Shown here piece after piece: positions 6,864 to 13,654 of a stretch of DNA of 33,728 nt. The DNA is from Clostridia bacterium. GTDB taxonomy: Bacteria; Bacillota; Clostridia; Oscillospirales; Acutalibacteraceae. The translations under genes were made by a program, and so were the position numbers. The notes under the pieces were generated by a model. It worked only from the letters and a program-made list of their open reading frames with translations. It searched no databases and had not been told where the DNA came from. How positions within the stretch are numbered: position 1 is the first letter of the stretch; each line of letters opens with the position of its first letter. The stretch lies in assembly GCA_900768075.1 (NCBI GenBank), contig CAAGBN010000077.1:1-33728 (forward strand). The letters run 5' to 3'.

Positions 6864-7793
6864 ATGAGTAGTTTTGAAAATCTGCGTATTGTTGATAATT
6901 TTTATCAGACATCACTTTACTTCCCTATGCCCACAGTGGTTATAAGTACACTTTGTGAAGACGGTACTACAAACCTTGGTCCGTACTCTCTCGTTCAGCC
7001 CTATTATGTTGCAGGTAAGGACTATTATGCGATGCTTTTGTGCTGCAGAAACTCATCAAATACGGCTCAGAACATTCTGAGAAACGGCAAGTGTACCCTT
7101 AACTTTATCGATGATAAGCCTGCGACTTTCAAAGAGGCAGTTAAACTTTCATGGCCTGGCGATAAACCCTCAGAAAAAATGCCCAAATGTAAGTTCAAGC
7201 TTGAAAAGAGTATGATCGAAGAGGAGACAGGCGAAGTAAGACCTATGGTTATGACCGACGCTATTCAGGCTATCGAGTGCACCTGGATGCGTGAGCTTGA
7301 TGGCGCTGATAAAGATATGGCAGGCGAACTCAACGGATACGAGGGACCCTATCACGATTTTAATGGTATCACCAGCAAGTTCGGTGCTCATTTCATTCTT
7401 CGTATTGACAAGATACTTATGAAAAAGAAATACAGTGACGCTATCATCAATGGCGTACGCTCAAAAGACTTCCCACCACTTCCCGTAGACTACGGCTATC
7501 GTGACTCCAAGAATTTCTGGTTCCACAGAAAGAAGAAAGTCCGTGCCGAGTTGTTGCAGATGCGTCAGGCATCACTTGAGTCAGTGCGCTATGCTGCTGA
7601 CAGAGTAGATAACAAGATTAAGTTTACCGATGAGGCTTTAAAGACTGTTCTCGCGGTACCCAGAGTATTCCTGCCATTGGTACTCAAAGGCTGTGTAGAT
7701 TGGGCAAAGGAAAACGGTGTCGAGCTTATCACTGAAGAGCATATGCAGATAATCAATGATAAGAGAGCAAAAGAAAAAAGCAAGAAAAAGTAA
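6864..7793 (+). CDS. Flavin reductase-like split-barrel protein with PCP_red-like C-terminal domain
   Basis: A 309-residue cytoplasmic protein. Residues ~15-205 resemble the FMN-binding split barrel of flavin reductase-like proteins (FPMPTVVISTLCEDGTTNLG, AMLLCCRNSSNTAQNILRNG, FGAHFILRIDKI), which bind FMN and usually reduce or carry flavin. Residues ~250-305 (KFTDEALKTVLAVPRVFLPL, then VDWAKENGVELITEEHMQII) resemble the small PCP_red domain found at the C-terminus of protochlorophyllide reductase subunit B and as an add-on in other reductases. The fusion suggests a redox enzyme with an unknown substrate. AAAGGAG lies 8 bases before the ATG. It is monocistronic between its own promoter and terminator. 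Confidence 0.75.
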   Translation: MSSFENLRIVDNFYQTSLYFPMPTVVISTLCEDGTTNLGPYSLVQPYYVAGKDYYAMLLCCRNSSNTAQNILRNGKCTLNFIDDKPATFKEAVKLSWPGDKPSEKMPKCKFKLEKSMIEEETGEVRPMVMTDAIQAIECTWMRELDGADKDMAGELNGYEGPYHDFNGITSKFGAHFILRIDKILMKKKYSDAIINGVRSKDFPPLPVDYGYRDSKNFWFHRKKKVRAELLQMRQASLESVRYAADRVDNKIKFTDEALKTVLAVPRVFLPLVLKGCVDWAKENGVELITEEHMQIINDKRAKEKSKKK

Positions 7794-7798
7794 TAGCT

Positions 7799-7828
7799 AT
7801 CCCCACTGAGAAATCGGTGGGGATTTTT
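7799..7828 (+). terminator. Terminator of the flavin reductase gene
   Basis: ATCCCCACTGA and TCGGTGGGGAT arms around GAAA, followed by TTTTT. Confidence 0.88.
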
Positions 7829-7834
7829 TGCAAC

Positions 7835-7869
7835 AAAAAATCCCTGAAGCTATATCACTTCAAGGATTT
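7835..7869 (-). terminator. Terminator of the minus-strand small gene
   Basis: On the minus strand AAATCCTTGAAG pairs with CTTCAGGGATTT, followed by TTT. It lies 30 bp after the stop of the gene at 7899-8129. Confidence 0.75.
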
Positions 7870-7898
7870 CATCATCTTTATGAATCGGGAAGATTATT

Positions 7899-8129
7899 TT
7901 ATTCTTTCCAATTTTTTAAGCATTCGTATTCGCTGAATTCGATACCGTCAATGTTCATTGCAAATGCTGAAAGACTCTTAACTAATGATGTCTTATCGTC
8001 GTGCTTATTAGCAACACGGATAGCCATACCTAAAACTCTTGCTAATGTGTCTTTTTCGGGATCCTCCTTCATTTTTTGAAGCTCTGCAATAAGTTCATCC
8101 AAAAAAGCATCGGTATTTTTAATACTCAT
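7899..8129 (-). CDS. Small hypothetical protein
   Basis: A 76-residue, largely helical, charged protein (AFLDELIAELQKMKEDPEKD, then TLARVLGMAIRVANKH) with no signal peptide or membrane segment. I do not recognise a family. The minus strand is chosen over an overlapping plus-strand frame because it has AAGGAGAA just before the ATG, a near-consensus promoter (8165-8193) and a terminator after the stop. It is convergent with the flavin reductase gene. Confidence 0.75.
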   Translation of the reverse strand: MSIKNTDAFLDELIAELQKMKEDPEKDTLARVLGMAIRVANKHDDKTSLVKSLSAFAMNIDGIEFSEYECLKNWKE

Positions 8130-8164
8130 ATAAATTTCTCCTTCCTTTATTTAAGGTTAATCCC

Positions 8165-8193
8165 ATTATATACTATTGAATCAGGTTTTTCAA
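8165..8193 (-). promoter_or_regulatory. Minus-strand promoter for the 76-residue protein
   Basis: On the minus strand TTGAAA (8188-8193), 17-bp spacer and TATAAT (8165-8170), about 35 bp before the start codon. Confidence 0.8.
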
Positions 8194-8257
8194 GATAAAA
8201 TAAAACATCCGTGAGAATGAATGTATTAATTATTGTATGTATTAGCTGTTGTGAAGC

Positions 8258-8288
8258 TTCACTGCTGATTTATCAGCTTTGGAGTGAA
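8258..8288. other. Imperfect hairpin between divergent promoters
   Basis: TTCACTGCTGAT and ATCAGC-(TTTGG)-AGTGAA form a stem with a 5-nt bulge. It lies upstream of the promoter at 8306 and has no T-run, so it is more likely a protein-binding dyad than a terminator. Apart from this and the two promoters, I see nothing else in the 237-bp gap 8130-8366. Confidence 0.4.
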
Positions 8289-8305
8289 CTCTAATAATTT
8301 ATAAA

Positions 8306-8334
8306 TTGAAATTCAGTGACGGCTATGATATAAT
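8306..8334 (+). promoter_or_regulatory. Promoter of the E2-like gene
   Basis: TTGAAA, 17-bp spacer, TATAAT, ending 32 bp before the ATG at 8367. Confidence 0.85.
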
Positions 8335-8366
8335 TATAAAAACAACTTAAAAAAGGACTGATTGAT

Positions 8367-9335
8367 ATGGATTTCAAAGAATACCTCAGAGCGGCAAGGC
8401 TTGACCCTGAAAAAGGCGACAGAGTAGAATATATGACAATGAGAGATAAGATGCTCAGTAATGTATTTGTTGACGGACAGAGAAATTCACCCTCTGTGTG
8501 CGCAACTTATAATGCAGATGTAACGGAATTTATAGAGGTATTTGATAAGCTGAAGGCTGAATGTGACTATAAGCTTACACTTAATGCTGTTATGCTTAAG
8601 GTTCTCTCTGAGGGTCTCAAGGCGGCACCGAGGCTTAACGCTCATTTCATATATAATCATAAGGCTACATCGGGGCAGTACATAATAAAAAAACACATAG
8701 ATGTATCCATGGCCATATGCAAGAAAGACGGAAGCACCTTTCAGATGAAGCTTCTGCATCTTAAAGATAAAAGCCTTAAAGAAATAGCGCTGATGGCTGC
8801 TGATGCACGCCGGAGACTCGAAAATGCAGACTTAGAGGAGGTTATGTTTGAAGCCTCAAGACAGCATATAATCGGCGAGCTTTCAAAGGGCAGAATTGCA
8901 GGCCCTCTTCGTCAGGCTATGAGTGCATCCTTCGGTAAGGATAAGGTTGTAAAGCTTTCTGAAACTCTTAAATCTGATTTTCTTAAGCTCACAGGTAAAA
9001 AAGAGCTGCAGCCTGCAAGCGGAATAAAAATCGAAGAGGTCAATGAGGGCACTGTCTGCTTCACAAACTGGGGTGCTATCTGTGAAAATGCAGGCTTTAA
9101 TATAGTCAGCGGTCCTCTTTTATATCCTCAGGTTTTCCTTTTCAGTATGGGAAGACTCAGGGAAGAAAAATTTGTCTATGAAGACGAAAGCGGAAATCTG
9201 CGACTCGGTAGCAAAAAGATTCTGCCTTTAGGTCTTAACTTCGACCATAAAATAGGCGGAGCTTATGAGCTTATACCTTTTATCAGAAAGCTCGAGGAAA
9301 TATTCGAAAATCCCGAGGTTATGTATAACTGGTAA
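8367..9335 (+). CDS. Stand-alone 2-oxoacid dehydrogenase acyltransferase (E2) domain-like protein
   Basis: A 322-residue protein with the trimeric chloramphenicol acetyltransferase-like catalytic fold of E2 components (YKLTLNAVMLKVLSEGLKAA, a middle helical insert, then LPLGLNFDHKIGGAYELIPF and a C-terminal helix LRKLEEIFENPE-like). It has no lipoyl domain and no E1-binding domain, and no E1 or E3 gene is nearby, so it is not part of a normal dehydrogenase complex. The family motif DHRxxDG reads D293-H-K-I-G-G298: His294 is kept, but the Asp is absent and the loop is one residue shorter. It may use free acyl-CoA or have lost catalysis. AAAAAGGA precedes the ATG. It is followed at 41 bp by the TIM-barrel gene, probably in one operon. 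Confidence 0.75.
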   Translation: MDFKEYLRAARLDPEKGDRVEYMTMRDKMLSNVFVDGQRNSPSVCATYNADVTEFIEVFDKLKAECDYKLTLNAVMLKVLSEGLKAAPRLNAHFIYNHKATSGQYIIKKHIDVSMAICKKDGSTFQMKLLHLKDKSLKEIALMAADARRRLENADLEEVMFEASRQHIIGELSKGRIAGPLRQAMSASFGKDKVVKLSETLKSDFLKLTGKKELQPASGIKIEEVNEGTVCFTNWGAICENAGFNIVSGPLLYPQVFLFSMGRLREEKFVYEDESGNLRLGSKKILPLGLNFDHKIGGAYELIPFIRKLEEIFENPEVMYNW

Positions 9336-9376
9336 GCTTTTATAAAAGAGTAACATAACAAAAAAAGGAGAAGGTT

Positions 9377-10231
9377 ATGAAAATTTCAACAGAGATTGGC
9401 TCTATATCCAAAGTAGTAGGCACGGAAAAGGCGGTTGAGCTTTGCGGTAAAGCAGGCTTTGATGCCTGGGATTTCTCCATGTTCGATATGCATAAGGCAT
9501 TGCGCCTGCCTATTCCCGGCAGAGCACGTCTTAATTCGGTTTGGTATCTCAGTCTTGCAAGAAAGCTCAAAGCTATAGGTCTTGATAACGGTATGGTATG
9601 CAACCAGTCTCATGCACCTTTTCCGGTGCGCTTGCCTGAGGTCAGAAGTGTGCTGAAGCTTGCTATTGAGTGTACGGCAGAGGCAGGCGGTGAAATCTGT
9701 GTCATACATCCCGATAACAATAAGTCGGCTGAAGAAAATGCTGAAATGTTCCTGAAACTGCTGCCTTTTGCAAAGTCTTGCGGTGTTAAAATTGCAACGG
9801 AAAATATGTGGAATTGGAATGTTATTAAAAACAGGTCTTCTTTTGCCGCTTGTGCAACAGGTGAGGATTTCAAAAAGCATATCGATGTTGTAGATGACGA
9901 TTATTTTGTAGCTTGCCTTGATTTGGGCCACGCGGAAATGCAGGGCTCAGGCGATGGTGCAGTGAATATGATAAAAACTCTCGGTCACAGATTGCAGGCG
10001 TTGCATATTCACGATAATGACCGCTTGCACGACAGCCATCAGATACCCTTTTCAATGGATATAGATTTCTCTGCTATTGTAAAAGCTCTGAAAGAAATTG
10101 ATTATCAGGGATATTTTACTCTTGAGGCAGACAGCTATATTAAAAAGTATGACAAAAAGAATGCTTTTGAGGGTATAGTCAGACTTAAGGAGAGTGCAAG
10201 AAAACTTGCCGATGAGTTTGAAGCATTATAA
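9377..10231 (+). CDS. Sugar phosphate isomerase/epimerase (xylose isomerase-like TIM barrel)
   Basis: A 284-residue TIM-barrel protein of the AP endonuclease 2/xylose isomerase-like superfamily, which uses a divalent metal to isomerise or epimerise sugars or inositols. Visible metal-ligand regions are IATENMWNWN (Glu near 140), LDLGHAEMQG (Asp/His near 179-182), LHIHDNDRLHDSH (His near 213-215) and FTLEADSY (Glu near 256). The substrate cannot be told. AAAGGAG lies upstream of the ATG. It probably belongs to an operon of three with the E2-like gene and the small membrane-anchored protein that starts 16 bp after its stop. Confidence 0.85.
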   Translation: MKISTEIGSISKVVGTEKAVELCGKAGFDAWDFSMFDMHKALRLPIPGRARLNSVWYLSLARKLKAIGLDNGMVCNQSHAPFPVRLPEVRSVLKLAIECTAEAGGEICVIHPDNNKSAEENAEMFLKLLPFAKSCGVKIATENMWNWNVIKNRSSFAACATGEDFKKHIDVVDDDYFVACLDLGHAEMQGSGDGAVNMIKTLGHRLQALHIHDNDRLHDSHQIPFSMDIDFSAIVKALKEIDYQGYFTLEADSYIKKYDKKNAFEGIVRLKESARKLADEFEAL

Positions 10232-10247
10232 TGAGGGAGGTAATGAT

Positions 10248-10718
10248 ATGAAAAGCAAGATATTTTCTGCCACCGCAGCTGTATTGTCAGTGCTGATTGT
10301 GTCAGGTCTTGTATATCTTAAAATATGGGGCGGTGAGCCTCAGCTTGAAACCTTCCGTGAGATAAGAAGTGATTATGAAATCCTGGCTGAGCTTGCCTTA
10401 GACACTTATGAGGAAATTTCACCTGAAAAAGAGTATGTTGTTTTTGATGTTTATGACGGTGCTTTGCGATATGAAGATTATGAGGTGCCTTTGAATGAAA
10501 AACAGCAAAAGGCAGTTGAGCTTGTAAATGAAGAGTTCGATTATCTTCGTGTTTGTCAGGATGCGGTTTTCTTCCACGAGGACGAAACGGGCTATTACGG
10601 TCTTGTCTATTCAAAGCATCCTATAACCGCTCTTTATAAAAATGAGATACCTCAACGAGGAAGAGACTACCACAGACTCAGCAGCTATTGGTACGAATGG
10701 GGAGTATTCGGTCTGTAA
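10248..10718 (+). CDS. Hypothetical membrane-anchored or secreted protein
   Basis: A 156-residue protein with one N-terminal hydrophobic segment (residues 6-26) acting as signal anchor or signal peptide, then an acidic, aromatic-rich domain outside the cell. No family is recognised. ATG at 10248 is chosen because GGGAGG lies 9 bases before it; an upstream frame start at 10194 would run through the end of the previous gene without a ribosome site. Last gene of the operon, followed by a terminator. Confidence 0.75.
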   Translation: MKSKIFSATAAVLSVLIVSGLVYLKIWGGEPQLETFREIRSDYEILAELALDTYEEISPEKEYVVFDVYDGALRYEDYEVPLNEKQQKAVELVNEEFDYLRVCQDAVFFHEDETGYYGLVYSKHPITALYKNEIPQRGRDYHRLSSYWYEWGVFGL

Positions 10719-10735
10719 GCTATATGTAAATGTAT

Positions 10736-10768
10736 ATCCCTGCCGATTTTCGGTGGGGATTTCTATTT
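10736..10768 (+). terminator. Terminator of the three-gene operon
   Basis: ATCCCTGCCGA and TCGGTGGGGAT form a stem with two G-U pairs, then TTCTATTT. The T-run is broken, so strength is uncertain. Confidence 0.7.
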
Positions 10769-10794
10769 ACATTCTCAGGGAAATATTGTAAAAT
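10766..10794 (+). promoter_or_regulatory. Promoter of ygjV
   Basis: TTTACA, 17-bp spacer, TAAAAT, 30 bp before the ATG at 10825. Confidence 0.7.
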
Positions 10795-10824
10795 ATTAAA
10801 ATCACAAGAGAAAGGCGGAGTTGT

Positions 10825-11346
10825 ATGATACTTATCATTTCCCAAATTATCGGACTTGCGGCTGTGGGTCTGTATCTTCTGAGCTATCAGCTGAAAACTC
10901 GCAAACAGATAGTATGGGTAACCTGCCTGTCAAATGCATTGTATGTTTTTCAATATATTCTTCTCGGAGCTTTCTCAGGTGCGGTTATGGATTTGCTTTC
11001 AGCCGTCGGCTCTTTCTTTGCAGGTAAGAAGCACACCGCTTCTCTCAAGCCCTATATCGAATGGATTGCGGCGGCAAACCTTATTGTTATAGCTGTGGCA
11101 GGACTTTTTATAACCGTAAAGCAGAATGACCCTATCGAGCTTCTGCCGATTTTCGGAGCTCTTTTTCAGACGGGCGGTTTATGGTGTGAAAATGAGCAGA
11201 CTATAAGACGCTTCGGCTTATGTAGTGCACCCTTCTGGCTTGTATATAATTTTATTTCTCAGGCTTACGGTGCGGCTGTGGGCTCGGTGCTTGTTATTAT
11301 ATCTGTTGTTACGGCAATGATACGCTACAGAGAAAAGAAAAACTGA
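10825..11346 (+). CDS. ygjV: YgjV-family inner membrane protein
   Basis: A 173-residue hydrophobic protein with about six transmembrane segments (starts at residues ~2, 32, 52, 80, 105 and 135). The N-terminal pattern IIGLAAVGLYLLSYQLKTRK, then ALYVFQYILLGAFSGA, fits the YgjV family of bacterial membrane proteins, whose function is not known; the fold resembles SWEET/PQ-loop-type small transporters. AAAGGCGGAG precedes the ATG. It is transcribed alone, ahead of the sialic acid operon, with no visible functional link to it. Confidence 0.75.
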   Translation: MILIISQIIGLAAVGLYLLSYQLKTRKQIVWVTCLSNALYVFQYILLGAFSGAVMDLLSAVGSFFAGKKHTASLKPYIEWIAAANLIVIAVAGLFITVKQNDPIELLPIFGALFQTGGLWCENEQTIRRFGLCSAPFWLVYNFISQAYGAAVGSVLVIISVVTAMIRYREKKN

Positions 11347-11350
11347 TGTC

Positions 11351-11396
11351 TGAAGAAATATTCTTCAGTGCAGCTCAAACTGCAGGGGACTTTTTA
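11351..11396 (+). terminator. Two adjacent hairpins, possible terminator
   Basis: TGAAGAA/TTCTTCA (11351-11367) is followed by TGCAG/CTGCA (11369-11384), then GGGGACTTTTT. The T-run is a few bases late, so termination is only probable. Confidence 0.45.
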
Positions 11397-11407
11397 TGAC
11401 TTTGTTC

Positions 11408-11436
11408 TTTACAGTATAGTTTTTGTATGATACAAT
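11408..11436 (+). promoter_or_regulatory. Promoter of the epimerase-lyase operon
   Basis: TTTACA, 17-bp spacer, TACAAT, 37 bp before the start codon at 11473. Confidence 0.65.
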
Positions 11437-11472
11437 TCGAATTATAATATATCTCAGTTAAAGGGGGATAAT

Positions 11473-12669
11473 ATGAATCTCAAAGAAGAAAGAAAATGGA
11501 TTATATCTCAGCTTGAAAGTGTAGCAGACTTCTGGCTGAAAAACGGTATGGATAAAATCAACGGCGGTGTTTATACCTGCCTTGACAAAGACGGAAAGGT
11601 ATTCTCTACAGATAAAAGCGTATGGATGCAGGGTCGTTGCGGCTGGATATATGCTTACCTTTGCCGCGTTTACGGAGTTAAGCAGGAATGGCTCGAGGCA
11701 AGTAAGAGCTGTTTAGACTTCCTCGAAAATTACTGTATCAATAAATCAGCAGGCGGAAGACTTTATTTCACAGTTACTGCCGACGGCAAGCCTCTTCGTC
11801 AGAGACGCTACTGCTATTCCGAGGCTTTTTACTGCATTGCAAATGCTGAATACTATGGTATTACAGGTGAAAGAGAGCATCTTGAAAGAGCTCGCAGAGC
11901 CTATGATATGTATTGGAATCTCAATCATGGTATGACTGATCCTACAGGTATGGGTCCGAAAACAGAGTCTGAAACAAGAAGCGGAAGAGGTCTCGGCATA
12001 CCTATGATTCTTCTCAATGTTACATCGGTGCTTCTTCGTGTTGACTCTGAGCAGGCAGAGCTTTATAACAAGAGAGCTGACGAGTGTGTAAGCGATATCT
12101 TCAAGTATCACGTGAAAAAAGATCTCGGCTGTACACTTGAATCTGTTGCTGTTGACGGTACGCCGAGACTTGATATAACTGAGGGCAGGGTAGTAAACCC
12201 GGGTCACGATATTGAGTGCAGCTGGTTCCTTATGGAAAGAGCCAATGCTACAGGTGACAAGGAGCTTCACAAAAAGGCTGTTGAGATTTTTGATATGGCT
12301 TTTGAAAAGGGCTGGGATGATGAATTCGGAGGCATACTTTACTTTATCGACTGTCTCGGCAATCCTCCTGAGGCATATGAGCACGATATGAAGCTCTGGT
12401 GGCCTCACAATGAAGCACTTATTGCGGCTCTTATGATTTACAGAGATACAAAGGATGAAAAGTATCTCGATATTTTCGAAAAGCTTCTCACTTACACCAA
12501 AGAGCATTTCGCTGTTGCACCCTGCGGTGAGTGGTACGGCTATCTTCGCCGTGACGGCAAGCCTACCTTGCCTGCTTGTATCGGCTCAACCTTCAAGGGA
12601 CCCTTCCACGTGCCAAGATGCCTTATTATGCTTGATAAAATGATTGAAGAAATTACGGAGGAAAATTAA
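11473..12669 (+). CDS. N-acylglucosamine 2-epimerase
   Basis: A 398-residue (alpha/alpha)6-barrel enzyme of the AGE/renin-binding-protein family, which interconverts N-acetylmannosamine and N-acetylglucosamine (EC 5.1.3.8). The residues known to matter in the family are in place: Arg55 (WMQGRCGWIY), His245 (NPGHDIECSW), Glu314 (WWPHNEAL) and His379 (KGPFHVPRC). Length matches characterised enzymes. AAAGGGGG lies before the ATG. It is directly followed (1-bp gap) by the N-acetylneuraminate lyase, so the pair would convert sialic acid to pyruvate plus ManNAc and then GlcNAc without phosphorylation at the ManNAc step. No nanK or nanE lies in the window. Confidence 0.9.
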   Translation: MNLKEERKWIISQLESVADFWLKNGMDKINGGVYTCLDKDGKVFSTDKSVWMQGRCGWIYAYLCRVYGVKQEWLEASKSCLDFLENYCINKSAGGRLYFTVTADGKPLRQRRYCYSEAFYCIANAEYYGITGEREHLERARRAYDMYWNLNHGMTDPTGMGPKTESETRSGRGLGIPMILLNVTSVLLRVDSEQAELYNKRADECVSDIFKYHVKKDLGCTLESVAVDGTPRLDITEGRVVNPGHDIECSWFLMERANATGDKELHKKAVEIFDMAFEKGWDDEFGGILYFIDCLGNPPEAYEHDMKLWWPHNEALIAALMIYRDTKDEKYLDIFEKLLTYTKEHFAVAPCGEWYGYLRRDGKPTLPACIGSTFKGPFHVPRCLIMLDKMIEEITEEN

Positions 12670-12670
12670 A

Positions 12671-13591
12671 ATGCTTGAAAAATATAAGGGAATATTTCCT
12701 GCTTTCTATGCTTGTTATGACGATGAGGGCAATGTATCTGCAGAAAGAACAAAGGCTCTTGTAGAGTTTCTTATTGAAAAAGGCGTGTCAGGTCTTTATG
12801 TAGGCGGCTCATCAGGTGAATGTATTTATCTCGGTGTGCAGGAGAGAAAAGAGACTCTCGAAGCTGTTATGGAGGCGGCAAAGGGCAGAATCGCTATAAT
12901 TGCCCACGTAGCCTGCAATAATACAAAAGACAGCTGTGAGCTTGCACGTCACGCTCAGGCTGTAGGTGCAGATGCTATTGCGGCAATACCTCCTATATAT
13001 TTCCGTTTACCCGAAAAGGCTATTGCGAAGTATTGGAATGATATTTCAGCTGCGGCTCCCGAGCTTGATTTTGTTATTTATAATATTCCTCAGCTTGCAG
13101 GTGTATCTCTTACACTGAGTCTTCTTGATGAAATGCTTAAAAATCCCAGGGTTATCGGCATCAAGAACTCGTCAATGCCTGTTCAGGATATTCAGATGTT
13201 CAAAAGACAGGCTGAAATAGCAGGCAGAGATATTGTTGTATTCAACGGCCCTGATGAGCAGTTTATCAGCGGAAGAATCATCGGTGCAGGTGCAGGTATC
13301 GGCGGTACCTATGCAGTTATGCCCGAGGTTTATGTTGCAATGAATGATGCTCTTGCAAAGGGTGAGCTTGATAAAGCGCTTAAGCTTCAGAATGCGGCCA
13401 ATGAGGTAACTTACGCTATGTGCTCGGCACAGGGTAATATGTATGCAGTTGCAAAGGCTGTGCTTAAAAAGAGAACAGGCATTGACTTCGGCGGAGTAAG
13501 AGAGCCCCTTCTCAATCTTCAGCCGGGAGATGAAGCAGTAGTAGAAAAGGCTGCTGAGCTTGTTGAAAAGGCTGTAGAGCTCATAGGCTGA
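12671..13591 (+). CDS. nanA: N-acetylneuraminate lyase
   Basis: A 306-residue class I aldolase of the DHDPS/NAL family that splits N-acetylneuraminate into ManNAc and pyruvate. Key residues are visible at the E. coli NanA positions: GGSSGE (45-50), Tyr137 (VIYNIP) and the Schiff-base Lys165 (VIGIKNSS). The lyase call rather than dihydrodipicolinate synthase rests on the FPAFYACYDDEG start, the GIKNSS motif and the partner epimerase. ATG 12671 is chosen since CGGAGG ends about 10 bases before it; an in-frame ATG at 12644 lies inside the epimerase gene. It is translationally linked to the epimerase. I see no terminator in the 63 bp before the next gene. Confidence 0.92.
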   Translation: MLEKYKGIFPAFYACYDDEGNVSAERTKALVEFLIEKGVSGLYVGGSSGECIYLGVQERKETLEAVMEAAKGRIAIIAHVACNNTKDSCELARHAQAVGADAIAAIPPIYFRLPEKAIAKYWNDISAAAPELDFVIYNIPQLAGVSLTLSLLDEMLKNPRVIGIKNSSMPVQDIQMFKRQAEIAGRDIVVFNGPDEQFISGRIIGAGAGIGGTYAVMPEVYVAMNDALAKGELDKALKLQNAANEVTYAMCSAQGNMYAVAKAVLKKRTGIDFGGVREPLLNLQPGDEAVVEKAAELVEKAVELIG

Positions 13592-13654
13592 TTAATATAA
13601 TGATTAAATAAGCAACATAGGGATAAAACTATAATTCAAGGGAGGCGTGAAAGC

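Noticed and set aside
7828..8079. Plus-strand 83-residue frame opposite the small minus-strand gene
   Set aside because: It starts inside terminators and lacks a ribosome site, while the minus-strand frame has promoter, ribosome site and terminator.
11746..12507. Long minus-strand frame (253 residues) within the epimerase gene
   Set aside because: Antisense to a clearly recognised enzyme; composition is that of a shadow frame and no start signals are present.
12644..12670. Upstream ATG as start of nanA
   Set aside because: Lies in the epimerase coding region without a ribosome site; ATG 12671 matches the family N-terminus and has GGAGG.
12671..13591. Dihydrodipicolinate synthase instead of N-acetylneuraminate lyase
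   Set aside because: Same fold, but the one-base coupling to an AGE epimerase and the N-terminal and Lys165 contexts favour the lyase.
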